64,000 bases of DNA from Adiantum capillus-veneris. Lineage: Eukaryota > Streptophyta > Polypodiopsida > Polypodiales > Pteridaceae. Location of the stretch: contig CM043959.1 of assembly GCA_014529385.2 (NCBI GenBank), forward strand, positions 92,671,529 through 92,735,528, in the 5' to 3' direction. Position 1 is the stretch's first letter. Each line of letters starts with the position of its first letter. The position numbers and the translations under genes are program-made. The notes under the pieces are model-generated. The model searched no databases. It was given only the letters and a program-made list of their open reading frames with translations, and was not told where the DNA came from. Positions 22,020 to 33,602 of the stretch are shown piece after piece.

Positions 22020-22526
22020 AAACTGAGTCGTCCCGGACGAAGGTTGTGTGCATGTGCACGGGTTTTGAAATCTGTGTCTATGCACGACCGTGTAATGTGG
22101 CCCTATCCTCATGTTTGAGACAATGCATCGGGTAACAAAGTGCTGTGCAAGATGCGGGGACTGCATGTAATTTTCAGTGGCTTTGGATGACGAGGCTAGT
22201 TGTTTATGGAACAGAAGAGCTTGCAGTTTAATTGTTCTCTCCTTGATTGTTGGTTTTTTTATGGCAACTATTTTTGGAACCCATTTGTATTCAGTTTTTT
22301 TCATATTTGAATATTTTTAATGTAGGTTCTTGAATTTTCTTAGGTTTCCATTGCCATTTTGTTAGTTCAGGCTTCCTGGGTTGACTTTTTGGTCTCCATT
22401 CGATCTTTGTCTTGCTGAATTTTTGGTTGTCTCCAGCTTTGGTTGCCATTTCCACTTTAGATTAGCTCCTGAAGGTCTTTGATATGGTGTTGCTGTTGTC
22501 GGGAGTTGTGACTTGGGCAACCATAT
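22020..22526. other. 3' untranslated-like stretch of the gypsy element
   Basis: A 110-codon minus-strand frame (22304-21972) covers most of it, but only the end (TQFRKGG) resembles other sequence here. I see no domain. Confidence 0.35.
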
Positions 22527-23153
22527 CTATCTTTGTTTTTTCTGGACGACGATTTTCTTTATCCATACTTTCCGAACAGCCGTTTTCGGTGTTTTTGGCT
22601 GATGAGATGATTGCTTTTTGTCGATGGGGATAATCGGCCATGAGTGATCTATTTTGGCGAATGGATTCATGTACGTGTTAGAGTTGTGTGTGTACATCAG
22701 TGCATGTTCTGACCATTCGGTAACTGCATTGTACGTTCTCATCCATGGAACTCCCAAACATAGTGATTCTCTGATTCCTTCGTCTTTCATTACGAGAAAT
22801 TGATGAGGACAACTATTTTCATCAATATTGATTGGTAAGTTTACTATTCCCAATGTTGGCATTTTTGCCCCGTTCGCGGCTTGTAAATCTCGTGTGGATT
22901 GCACTAGGGGTTCATCGATAAGCATCTTGTAAGTGAAGAAGTTGACCACATTGACTCTTGTCCCTATGTCAATCAATGCTCGTTGATATCTGCCATTCGG
23001 AAGTCTGACATTGATGCAAACATCAATTCCTGTTTCCCATTGCTCGTCAGTGTGAATTATAGAAAGAGTAATTTGAGCCGTATCTGCTGGTTGAGGAAGT
23101 CTTTGTTGCTGTAATTTCTTTTTCCGCTTTAAAATCCTGATTTTGGCCTCCTC
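22527..23153 (-). pseudogene. Second retropepsin-like domain after the integrase (Ty3/gypsy)
   Basis: The frame, open from just after a TAG at about 23153, contains RYQRALIDIGTRVNVV, which resembles the hydrophobic-hydrophobic-D-T/S-G active-site loop of aspartic proteases with DTG changed to DIG. About 75 residues later comes ESLCLGVPWMRTYNA, resembling the LG-containing C-terminal motif. A basic, Lys-rich tail follows. The element already has a protease-like domain in the normal place (32760-33000), so this is an extra copy downstream of the integrase. Ile in place of Thr/Ser makes activity unlikely. Confidence 0.5.
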
Positions 23154-23563
23154 CTATGCTTGAGCCTTTGTCTCATTTGCTTTGTTCTTGCGCTCCTTCG
23201 CAGTGTGCATTTTGGCAAGCATCTCTGAGGTTAGTGGTAGGTTGTACTTCTTTAATCTGCAGCCACTAATCCAATTAGGCATCTCCTCTCCCTCTAATGT
23301 CGCAAGCTTAATGGCATCGCTAGATGATATGTCATGAATCACATAGGGTCCATTGCCTTGCTTTTTGAGTTTCCGGGAATGTTGTTTCAGGGTATACATT
23401 AAGATGTAATCCCCTGTAACAAATTCCTTGCTGATAACATGTTGGTCAAAGAATGATTTCATGTTTCGTTTTTGCGCGTAGATTGATGCAACTACTCTCA
23501 ATCTAGTTTCATCCAGTTTTTCCAGGTTATCTATTTGATCGGATAATTCATGACCCGTCCATT
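23154..23563 (-). pseudogene. Ty3/gypsy integrase C-terminal region
   Basis: It contains EFVTGDYILMYTLKQHSRKL and GNGPYVIHDISSSDAIKLAT, the usual layout of the SH3-like GPY/F module of Ty3/gypsy integrases (GPY, then an L-x-x-L-G/E-type turn), ending in a Lys-rich tail. The frame shares the pol phase but is separated from the integrase core by a TAG (23564-23566) and from the downstream region by another TAG. Confidence 0.7.
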
Positions 23564-24121
23564 CTAACTCTTAGCTACCGGAAGTGTGGGGATAAGAAAT
23601 TCAAGTGGCAAAATCGCTTGAATTCCATAAACCATGTTGAACGGAGTCGTTCCGATTGAGGTTTTGTGCACTACTCTATATGCCCACAAAGCTGAATGCA
23701 GCTTCTGATCCCAGTCGGCTCTCGATTCACTAACAATTTTCGTGAGAATTGTCACCAAAATCTTGTTTGTACTTTCTGCTTGGCCGTTAGCTTGTGGATG
23801 ATAGGGAGCTGACTTCCTGTGAATTACCATGAATTCATCCAATAGGAATTCGATCAATTCATTGACGAAATGAGTCGCTCTATCGCTCACTATCTCTATT
23901 GGTAAGCCATACCTGGTGAAAATGTTCTCATACAAAAATTGTGCTGTCGTTTTCGCATCATTTTTGGTTGTTGCTTTCGCTTCAACCCACTTTGTTAGGT
24001 AATCTGTTGCCACAATAATATATTGAGCGTGCGTTTTATATCCAGGAGGCGCAATTGGTCCTACAAAATCTATTCCCCATTTTGCAAACGCTCTCGTCCC
24101 CATCATTGGCTTCAAGGGCAT
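23564..24121 (-). pseudogene. Ty3/gypsy integrase catalytic core
   Basis: It carries GIDFVGPI (first Asp), VSDRATHFVNELIEF (second Asp) and YHPQANGQAESTNKIL (Glu): a complete DDE triad with gypsy-type context, then LHSALWAYRVVHKTSIGTTP. This domain joins element DNA to the host chromosome. The core itself has no stop over 185 codons, but stops precede and follow it. Confidence 0.85.
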
Positions 24122-24151
24122 GTCATCTCGTGCTCTAGGAATCTTTGTCCT

Positions 24152-24424
24152 CTAGCAATCGTCAGATCGCTTCACAAACTCTTCAGCATCCATGAATAGT
24201 GTAGGCCACCATATGCCAGCAATAAGATTTGCTTTGGCCGTTTTGTCAGCTGAGAAATGTCCTCCAGCTTGTCCGCCATGTGCTTGCTCTAAGATAGGAA
24301 TGTATTCCTCTTCCATCGCACACATTCTCAATTGATTGTCTTTTCTCCTCTTATAAAGATTGTCCTCAATCAATACATAGTTTTCTGCCTCTTTCATGAT
24401 CGTTTTGATACGTGATCTACTCAT
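24152..24424 (-). pseudogene. Integrase zinc-binding (H2C2) module adjacent to the core
   Basis: It reads EQAHGGQAGGHFSADKTAKA, then IWWPTLFMDAEEFVKRSDDC: the H-x-H ... C-x2-C finger of Ty3/gypsy integrases. A TAG falls directly after the first Cys, within the CQR-like position. It sits about 30 bp upstream of the core in the same phase. Confidence 0.75.
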
Positions 24425-24702
24425 CCCTTCAGGCAGTATCCCGGTGGTGAGGTATTCAACAATTTAGTTACTCCATCGGGGTGCTACAGATAATTTGAAT
24501 AGAGTCGCATGTTCTATCGGCTTTTGAAAAGTGCAGATATCACATGATTTGATATACTTATGAACACTTTGTTGCATTTTCGGCCAATATACACCCATTA
24601 TCATCACTCTTTGATACGTCTATGCATGCCCATTATGAATCCCCGTTGTTTGCACATGAGACTGGTTTAGATACAAGTCCTGTTCACTTGATTCGACACA
24701 AA
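24425..24702 (-). pseudogene. Additional H2C2-like module, cut by the copia insertion
   Basis: Between the copia insertion and the usual H2C2 finger the minus strand encodes HNGHA, a stop, then MGVYWPKMQQSVHKYIKSCD and ICTFQKP. The Cys-x2-Cys is at 24533-24544. The YWP and SCDIC pattern is that of an integrase zinc finger, so the element appears to hold two in a row. The coding frame is continuous across the copia target site (Q-K-V-S-D-Q-I-L-R... on the far side), which confirms the nesting. Confidence 0.55.
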
Positions 24703-24929
24703 TGTTACCATATACATGTGGTAGTGATGTGTGTGAACACACTAGGACCGCCGGGGCATTTTTTCCCTCTTTAGGAGGTTTTTTCCCGCGTGCATTGTAT
24801 ATACGCCCATCACTCTAGGGCTATCTATCTTTCCATTGCACACTAAGTAACACACTATCTATTGTGTGCCTTGAGCTTCCTTCGTCTTCTCCAAGCTATG
24901 TGCGTTTCTCTGCAACCCTAATTCCAACA
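24703..24929 (+). repeat. 5' LTR of copia copy 1
   Basis: 227 bp, TG...CA. A run with TGTATATACGCCC near 24796 could hold a TATA-like element. It matches the 3' LTR except at four sites. Confidence 0.95.
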
Positions 24930-24931
24930 AT

Positions 24932-24943
24932 TGGTATCAGAGC
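24932..24943 (+). other. Primer-binding site, initiator Met-tRNA type
   Basis: TGGTATCAGAGC, two bases after the 5' LTR. This is the standard 12-base complement to the 3' end of plant initiator tRNA-Met. Confidence 0.95.
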
Positions 24944-25264
24944 ATGTCACGTCCTCCCGGGCTTAGTCGCCAGCCGCTCCAGCATACGCCTGCTCACTTT
25001 CTTCGATTTCAGTGAGCTTTGGCGAGCATTCGCAGGTCGACAAAAATTTTGGGAATTTTGATTTGGGCTCATTTCGGCCTCCGTTCCCACTACAGGCAGT
25101 ACTGCACAGGCTATTTCGTCATTTTGTGCAGAATTTTTGTCAGTGCCGTTTTTAGCATAACAGATGCCTTATAGTCTTCTACGGTTTGTGCTATATAGCA
25201 CAGGTTGTTCCTGCTCCGTTTCTCCTATTTTCGGGCAGTTTTCACATCAGGTGCAGCATTTACC

Positions 25265-28200
25265 ATGGCTGACAACAACAATGCAGATGTGTTCAAGATG
25301 TTTGTTGCTGAGGACAGGTTGGATGGGGACAACTACCCTATGTGGGCTTATATGATGCAACATGTTCTTGTGTCAAAGGGTGTCTGGAACATTGTGCAGG
25401 GCATTGATGTACGTCCTGGTTCTGAGGATGTAGGCGATGTTGAGGATGTTGCAGGTCTTGCTGCAAGGATTGCAGCTGTTAGAGTTGTTTTGCCTATGGC
25501 AGAACAAGCTCGTTGGGATGTTAAGGATGCGCACGCTCATGCATTGATTGCGTTGTCTGTGAAGCGCACCATTGTTCCTCACATCCGTTCAGCAAAATCA
25601 GCAAAACAGGCTTGGGATATTTTAGCAGGTCTTTATGCAAGCCGCAATGAGGCTAAAATTGCTTTGCTGCGTAAAGAGCTGGAGTCAAAGATTATGCATG
25701 AGGAAGATGATATGGAAACTTTCCTTGCAAGTGTCAAGGATATCAATGAGCAGCTTATTTCTGCAGGTGAAGTCATTTCAGACAGTTCCCTTGTGCAGAC
25801 TGTTCTTGATGTCTTACCAGACTCCTACCAGACTTTTGCTAGTACTTGGAGACTGATGACCCAAGGAAATACAGAAGTTGTCAAGTTTGATGCATTATGC
25901 ACATTGCTGTTGCAAGAGTCACTGTCCAGAAAAAACAGGACTAGACAACGTGCAGTTGAACAGGCTTTTATTGCTTCTCAAAGAAAGGGTGGTAACAACA
26001 ATGCAGCCACTTCTTATGGTTCTGCTGCGAGTGGAAAAAATTATGTTCCTAATGCTTCTGTTGGCAGTACTTCATCTGGAAATTCTGGTGATAAGGGCAA
26101 AAAGAAGATGCGTTGCCATTATTGTAAAGCCAATGATCACTTGATCAAGTCGTGTCCTAAGTTGAAGGCCAAAGAGGCTAAGAAGAAAGAGGGTGGTTCC
26201 AATGCAAATGCTGGTTCCACTACAAATGCAGCCATTGTTCAGTCTTCTGTGAAAGGAGACTGTGTTGCTGATGTTGATGTAGAATGGGCTTTTAGCGCAG
26301 AGTGCACTTACAATCCTATTGTCCATGATGCATGCTTGCCAGTTGCAGCAGATTCACATGTGTGGTATTTCGACAGTGGTGCTACAAAGCACATTACCTC
26401 ACATCGTGAATTGTTTACCTCTCTCGAGTCTGTCCCTCATGGGAATTCAGTCACTTGTGCCAACAATGCCTCTTATCCAGTTCAAGGAGTTGGAAAGATT
26501 GTGCTCACTGCTGCTAATGGCAGTTCCTTCACACTTGTTGATGCACTTTATGTACTTGGGATCAAGAAGAATCTCTTGTCTGTATCCGCACTTGCTAGAC
26601 TTGGACTTGTAGTCAAATTTGTGGATGACAGATGTACGGTTCATGATCTCAGTTTTGGTGATGAAATTGTTGCATCTGGGCTTTTGTGCCGTGGGCTGTA
26701 TAAGCTCACTTTGTATGACAAGTGTGGAAAAAACTTTGCAAATGCTGATGCAGATTCAAGGGCTATTTCAGATGCAAAACTTTGGCATGCACGTTTTGGT
26801 CATCTGAATTTTGCCAGTTTGCTGCGTTTACAGAAATCTGATATGGTTGCTTCTTTGCTACCTCTTGAAGCACCTGTCAAACATGTTTGTGAAGGCTGTA
26901 TTTTGGGTAAGATGCAGCGTTCTAAATTTCCAAAGGATGGTTCAGTTCGGGCCACATGCAGGTTGCAGCTTGTGCATAGTGATGTTTGTGGGCCCATGCA
27001 AACTCCGTCCTTGGGCAATTACCTGTACTTCGTGACTTTCATTGATGATTACTCCAGGCATGCATGGGTATTTACGCTTAAAGCGAAGTCCGAAGTTTTT
27101 ATGTGCTTCAAACAATTTCTGGCTATGGCTGAAAATGTCTCGAAATGTACTATGGGCACCCTCCGTTCCGATCGAGGGGGGGAGTGTATGTCTCATGAAT
27201 TTAATGCATTTCTAGCTAGTCGTGGGATAAAACACCAATGTACAGTGCCTTATACACCTCAGAAAAATGGTGTTGCTGAGAGGAAAAACAGGTCACTGAC
27301 GGAAATGGCACGATGTATGGTCAAAAGTCAAGCTTTACCGCATTCTTTTTGGCTTGAGGCCATCATGTGTGCCACTTATGTACTTAGCAGGTGTCCTACG
27401 AAAGCTTTGCAGTCTATTACTCCATATGAAGCATGGCATGATAGAAAGCCTTCTATTGAGCACATGCGTGTTTTTGGTTGTTTGGCATATGCTTTGGTGC
27501 CACAAGTGCAGCGTAGAAAATTGGATGATAAGGCTGTCAAATGTATTTTTGTTGGTTACAGTGCTGAAAGCAAAGGTTACAGGTTGTATCATCCACAAAC
27601 AAAACGTATTCTGGTTTCACGGGATGTAGTGTTTGTGGAAGATTCTGTTCAGCCCTTGCTGTCATGTACTAGAGACAGTAATGTAAGCTCACATGACATT
27701 TATGACACTTTGTTGCCTCTTTTCAGTGGTGGAAATACGAATGTAAGTTCCAATGAGGCAAATGTACAGCCTATGGGGGTTTCTGAAAATGTCGTAGATC
27801 AGCCTATTACTGATGCAGATGTACATGATGTACTTGATGAGGAAAGGGCTGAAAATGAGCAGGCTAGAGGTATGCCAAAATGGCTGGTGCACACTTTGCG
27901 TGACAGTAAATTGGATGCACCTTTGTCTAGTCGTACTCGTTCAGGCTCTCGCCATGCATCTTATGCATCAGATTGTTATGCTTTGGCTGTGTCTAGCTTA
28001 CATGATGTTGAGGAGCCTCTGACTTTTGATGAAGCACAAAATTCAAAAAATTGGATGGCTGCCATGCAATCAGAATATGATGCACTTATAGAAAATGACA
28101 CATGGACTTTATGTGATTTGCCTCTTGGCAAAAAGGCCATTGGTACGAAGTGGGTTTACAAGTTGAAACGCAAGCCGGATGGTGAGATCGATCGCCATAA

Positions 28201-29536
28201 GGCTCGAATTGTTGCAAAGGGTTATGCACAATAAAAAGGCATAGATTATGAAGAGACTTTTGCTCCCACTGTGCGTTTTCTATGTGCATTGGCAGCTCAT
28301 TTTGGTTGGGATGTACATCAATCAGACATTGTTACTGCTTTCTTGAATGGTGACATATTTGAGGAAGTTTATGTAACGCAGCCTCGCGGTTTTGTCATAA
28401 AAGGACAAGAGGACAAAGTGTGCAAATGTAACAAGGATTTTTATGGGTTGAAGCAATCTCCTCGTGCTTGGTATGAGAAAGCTGACACTCATTTGGTCAA
28501 ACAAGGCTTTCGTAACAGTCCAACAGAAAGCACATTGTATGTAAAGCGTGAGGGTGATGTATTTCTCATCGTGGTTCTTTATGTTGATGATTTGCTGATC
28601 ACTGGACCAAATGAGAGACATATTGCTGAATTTAAGGCTGATCTGAATGCTACTTTCAAGATGAAAGATTTGGGGCTGTTGCATCATTATTTGGGTATAC
28701 AGTTTAAGCAGTGTGATGGTGGTATTGTCTTGTGTCAGAAAAGTTACATAGAGACATTGCTATGTAAGTTTGGACTTGAGGATTGCAAACCTATTGCCAC
28801 TCCCATGGAAACAGGTTTGAAGTTGAGTCTACATGATGCTGGTGATCCTGCTGATGTCACTCTTTACCAAACTGCTGTTGGCTGCCTCATTTATGTATGA
28901 AACACGAGGCCGGATATTCAGTTTGCAGTCTCACAGGTCAGCAGATTTATGCATAGCCCAGGGTCTAAGCATTGGCAGGCTGTCAAGAGGATTTTCCGCT
29001 ACCTTAGTGGCACTTTACATCTTGGCTTGTTTTATCCCAAGGAGGGATCATTGCCGCCAGACTTACATGCTTTTTCGGACTCAGATTGGGCTGGCTGTTT
29101 TGAAACACGAGTGTCCACAAGTGGTTTTTATTTCATGTTTGGCAGTTCATGTATATCATGGTTGAGCAAGAAGCAACCTACTGTGGCCACTTCGAGTTGT
29201 GAGGCTGAGTACAGGGCAGTCTTCACAGCTACGGTTGAGTGTGTATGGCTCAGACGCCTTATGGCTGATTTGGGTGTTGGACAGGACACTGCCAACACTA
29301 TCTACACTGACAGTCAGAGCGCATTGGCAGTTGCGAGGAACCCAGTTTTTCATGCTCGCACAAAGCACATTGAGGTGCATTACCACTATGTCAGGGAGAG
29401 GCTCTCAGCAGGAGAGATCAGCTTGGCTTATGTGCCAACACAAGACAACCTTGCAGATCTTTTCACAAAGGCATTGTCTTGTGAGAAGCTTGAAGCTTTC
29501 CGCAAAGCTTTGGGCTTACTCCCCTTTGTGGACTGA
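25265..29536 (+). pseudogene. Ty1/copia Gag-Pol polyprotein, two stops and a 15-bp deletion
   Basis: I start at ATG 25265 (MADNNNADVFKMF), the first Met after the primer site. Domain order, counting from that Met: Gag about 1-260; CCHC knuckle CHYCKANDHLIKSC near 282; protease WYFDSGATKHIT near 367; pre-integrase finger with LWHARFGHLNF and CEGCILGKM; integrase with HSDVCGPM (about 569), RSDRGGE and NGVAERKNRS; RT with KWVYKLKRKPDGE, TAFLNGDIFEEVYV and YVDDLLITG (about 1105); RNase H with EAEYRA, DSQSA and KHIEVHYH. The order protease-integrase-RT is that of copia. In-frame TAA at 28232-28234 (before KGIDYEETFAP) and TGA at 28898-28900 break it, and five codons after FAPT are missing compared with copy 2. 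Apart from these the frame is open for over 1400 codons. Confidence 0.95.
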
Positions 29537-29611
29537 TCCTGTCCTCAGGGCATGGCACTTCCCTTTACTCATGTGCCAGCTCTCGTTCACCGCATCACTC
29601 CAGGGGGGATT

Positions 29612-29838
29612 TGTTACCATATACATGTGGTAGTGATGTGTGTGAACACACTAGGACCGCCGGGGCATTTTTTCCCTCTTTAGGAGGTTTTTCCCCCCGT
29701 GCATTGTATATACGCCCATCACTCTAGGGCTATCTATCTTTCCATTGCACACTAAGTAACACACTCTCTATTGTGTGCCTTGAGCTTCCTTCGTCTTCTC
29801 CAAGCTATGTGCGTTTCTCTGCAATCCTAATTCCAACA
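29612..29838 (+). repeat. 3' LTR of copia copy 1
   Basis: 227 bp, directly after the polypurine tract. It starts TGTTACCATATACATG and ends at the ACAAA target duplication. Confidence 0.95.
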
Positions 29839-29941
29839 ACAAATCCTAAGGATTTGATCCGATACCTTTTGTATAGCCTTCCAGCCAGCATTACCAATGA
29901 TCTAGATGTGCAATGGTAGATGGTTGTCTTGTCAAATTCAA

Positions 29942-30428
29942 TTACCCAATAGTCAACAAAGGAATTACATCCTCGCTCCATCTTGGAACCATTTCTATGT
30001 TGAAGAGATATGCATCTGGCAAATCATCTTCAACTCCTACACGGTTTTCTTCATGCACCGTTCTAGATAAATGATCCACTCTTTGGTGTGTAGTTCCTTT
30101 TTTGACTACAACCGTGAAGTCAAACTCAAGCAGTATGATGAACCATCGTACAATCTGCCCCGTACTGCAAGGTTTGTTTACCAAGTACAGCAGTGCTTGG
30201 TGATCAACGAAGAATATAAATTTATTGGAAAGTAGGTAATGTCTAAAATTTTTCACAGCATAGATCATACCCAAACCCTCCCTTTCAGTTGTTGTGTAAT
30301 TCTTCTCTGCACTGTTTAGTTGTCTACTGGAGTAACTGATTGAAATCCATGTTCTTTTCTCCAAGTTGTGCAAGTATGCATCCTATAGCATATGATGATG
30401 CATCTACGTGGATGTAAAATATCTTTTC
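29942..30428 (-). pseudogene. Ty3/gypsy RNase H
   Basis: After the TAG ending the RT frame, the sequence reads FYIHVDASSYAIGCILAQ (first catalytic Asp). A one-base slip near 30365 then leads to SYSSRQLNSAEKNYTTTERE, VKNFRHYLL and FFVDHQALLYL (E, then D). It degrades the RNA strand of the replication hybrid. The frame continues to 29942, where the copia insertion lies about 100 bp further on. Confidence 0.85.
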
Positions 30429-31208
30429 CTAATCCGGAGCCTTCAAAATTGGAGCGGATATCAATCTTTGCTTCAAAGTTTGAAAAGATTTCTCGCACTC
30501 ATCTGTCCACTCAAATTTAGTTATCAACGCGTAAAGTGGTTTCGCAATTATAGCGTATGAGTAGATAAATCTGCGATAATATCCACAATGGCCCATAAAT
30601 GCCTGTACCTCCTTTACCTTTACTGGTCGTGGTAGATCAACAATTACGCTGATCTTCTCCATGTCTGTCAAAATACCATTTTTGGACACTATATATCCCA
30701 ATATTTTTCCTTGTCTTACCATGAAGACACATTTCTCCGGATTCAGGAAAATATGATACAGTCTACATTTTTTGAACACTTTGGTTAAGTGCTCTATGTG
30801 CTCCAATCTTACGAGAGAGTGAACGCACAAGTCATCCATGTAAATTTTTAAGAACTGTCTTAGATATTCTTTAAAAACATGACCCATCAGCCTCTGAAAT
30901 GTGGCTGGTGCATTCGTTAAGCCAAAAGCCATTACCCTGAATGCAAAAATGCCCCATTCAGTTGCAAAAGCCGTCTTGTGCTGATCCTCTGGCTTTACTG
31001 CGAGTTCGTTATAGCCTGAAAATCCATCTAAGAAACTATAAGCTTCTTTTCCTGCCACTCTTTCTATTACATGATCAGTAATGGATAGGGGATAGTTGTC
31101 CCGAATTGTAGCAGCGTTTACTTTCTTGAGATTGACGCATACTCTCAACTTTCCATTTTTCTTCGGGACCACCACAATCGGTGAAACCCAGTCAGTGTGC
31201 TCAACTTC
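30429..31208 (-). pseudogene. Ty3/gypsy reverse transcriptase
   Basis: Motifs in order: VVPKKNGKLRVCVNLKKVN, YSFLDGFSGYN (catalytic Asp), FRVMAFGLTNAPATFQRLM, KIYMDDLCVHS (YMDD), FLNPEKCVFM and the thumb LGYIVSKNGI. All three catalytic Asp are present. It is limited by a TAA (31209-31211, where FI-stop-EVEHTDWVSP is read) and a TAG (30429-30431, replacing the expected Trp of APDW). Confidence 0.92.
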
Positions 31209-33602
31209 TTAAATAAACTCTGCCTCTTTCAGATTATCTATCTCCTCCTTGATCTTCCTTGCAAACGTCTCATTGTAAGTATAAGGACGTTGTCTGCTTG
31301 GTTTGGCGTCATTGTTAAGGAGTATTGTGTGTTGACAGATACTTGGATCCACCCCCTTAAGATCTTTGTATGACCATGCAAACACATCTCTATACTGTTT
31401 TAGAGTAGCTATCAAAAGCTTTTCCTCTTCTTCAATAAGATCCGTGGCAATATATGTAGGTTTTGGATCTTCTCCTGGCTCTGCTAGATCTATTCGTTTG
31501 GCTTTTTCAGGACTGTCGTATGATGCACCAAGTTCCTTCAATTCTCTCATCGGTTGTTGCACTATGATTTTTCTATCTTGTATGGTATACTTCTTATAAT
31601 GGGGCGGCACATCCATCTTGTCAGAATTCGTGTCCTCATCTATTTCCATTTCAGTTGTCCATATGTCTTTGAAGGTCTGTTTGAGCTTATTGTACTCTGT
31701 TTTCCTCTCTGTTTTGGTCATTCTAGACCCTGTTTCCCCCTCCTTATGTGTCTCAGTCATTTGCTTTTCACACTTGTTCTTCTTGTTGTTTTTCCATGGT
31801 TTAGTTTTGATAAACCGGCTAGTGACCTTGTCTTTGACACAATCGTTAGTTTTTACAAGCCTTAGATATCCCGTTTTGTCATTGACAAGAGGCATGGGTT
31901 TATGCTTATTCGCTCTTGATTTCCTTGTTCTCTTTGATCTATACCGCTCTTGTCGACTAGGTTTTTGGTTAGGAAACTCGTAAAACCTGTCCGGTCTTGA
32001 CATATACTTCCTATCCGTCTCTGATCCACTTGATCTTTTGTCATCAGCATCTATCATTTGGATTTCATCACCCAGTGATGGAAGGTCATCGCTTAGTGAG
32101 TCTGTAAATCCCTCCTGTGTTCGATTCCTATCGTCCATCACAGATATCTCATCAACTATTCTTTTACACTCAGTCTCACGTAGTGGTTCTTCTTGTTCCT
32201 CGCTATCTGATCTTAACTCAAGGATGACCCTAGTCATTTGCAATGTTACTAGGTCGTATCCTTCATCGTCACAAGATTTTGTAGGTGTGCATTCATTAAC
32301 ACATACATTCAAGGTTGACAATATTTGAGTCCACCCAAATGGCTCAAACAAATGTTCAAGGAAAGGTTCTGGGAGATAAGACTCGTCTTCTACTGACCTT
32401 TCCAACACACATTCCTCTTTGATTAAGTCTCCACAATCAGATGCTCCACACATCCACACATGTGTTTTTGTTTGTAACCACGCAGGTATTTCTTTTCCAT
32501 TCACTGTGGTTGAATCAAATTCTTGCACTAGTGTTTTTGCAATGTCTCTATAGCTATGATCCTTCATGTTGATTTTCGTTATTAGCTCCTCATGCCTTAG
32601 GTAAATTTGGTCGTACCCCCAATCTTGTATCATTTTGAGTTGACGCATAAAAGGTCGCCCCAAAATAATATCAAAGTTGTTCATTTTTCTGAAATCTACC
32701 ATGGCAAAGGTGTGCTCATAGTTAATTCCACACAAAGTTGCAACTATTTGGTCTAGGACTCACAATGGTCTCTCTACATACCCATCTGCGAGTTGTTGTT
32801 TCATTCTCGTCTTTCTGAGAGCTGGACTGTCCCATTTATCCCACATTTTCTTTGTAGCAATTGCAACTCCCGCTCCACTATCTAGGATAGCTATCGTCTT
32901 TATATCCTGATATTCGACAGGTAAGGTTGTATTACCTTCCTCACCTTCACAGTAATCTCCGACCTTGTTTATGGGCACAGGTTGGGCTTTGGGTTGACCT
33001 TCCCATTTGTATTCTTCTCCCGTAGGGTTTGTCTGAAGAGGAATCTTTATTCCTTTGTTCTCCAAATGTTTCTCCATGTCTTCCCATAAGTGTGGTCTGA
33101 ATCTCAAGAGTTCTGATAGTGTGATTGTGCATGTTACATGTGTCGACAGCATCTCTTGAAGACTTTTTGAGTCAATCATTTGTGGAATAGCTCTCATCTG
33201 GGATGGAACTAATCTTATCTCCGATTGTGCCTCGTGTTCACCTATAAATGAAAGAAGGGTTTTCAAGGATTGAGCTTTGCTTTCCATCGAAACCTCCGTT
33301 CCTGCATCTCCATACAGCGATTGTATATCTCCTGGATAAAATTCGTTGTCAATGTTAACCTTAGGAATTGGTGCAGACTGTAACGTTGCGCTTCCGTTCT
33401 TTCTATTTCTAATGGTTTCCCATAAGTGTTGTGGCCATGGTTCTTCCACTTCTGGAATTGACATTATAGTCATTGACTTAGCATCATTAGTGGTGTTCGG
33501 CACCACTTGGTGATCCAATGACAATATAGTTTCAGGCCTGGGTTCGTTTACTTGTTCTGATTCATCGATCTTCAGTTTTTCTCGCTCTTTGTGAATCAGC
33601 AC
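31209..33602 (-). pseudogene. Ty3/gypsy protease and protease-RT linker
   Basis: The first part (33602-32763) ends with a protease: IAILDSGAGVAIATKKMW has the DSG active-site triad. After a TGA (32760-32762) the frame goes on with CGINYEHTFAMVDF and FDIILGRPFMRQL, the C-terminal LG motif of the same fold. About 330 residues of charged linker follow (acidic, then Lys/Arg-rich), leading to QRPYTYNETFARKIKEEIDN just before the RT. The long linker is larger than usual. Confidence 0.8.

Larger units (their letters stand above)
24703..29838 (+). mobile_element. Full-length Ty1/copia retrotransposon, copy 1
   Basis: The two LTRs of 227 bp (24703-24929 and 29612-29838) start TGTTACC and end CCAACA; by eye they differ at 4 positions (about 98% identical). 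A 5-bp target duplication ACAAA lies at 24698-24702 and 29839-29843. A primer-binding site and a polypurine tract (CAGGGGGGATT, 29601-29611) are present. The element sits inside the minus-strand gypsy element between RNase H and integrase. High LTR identity implies a recent insertion, but the polyprotein has two stops. Confidence 0.97.
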
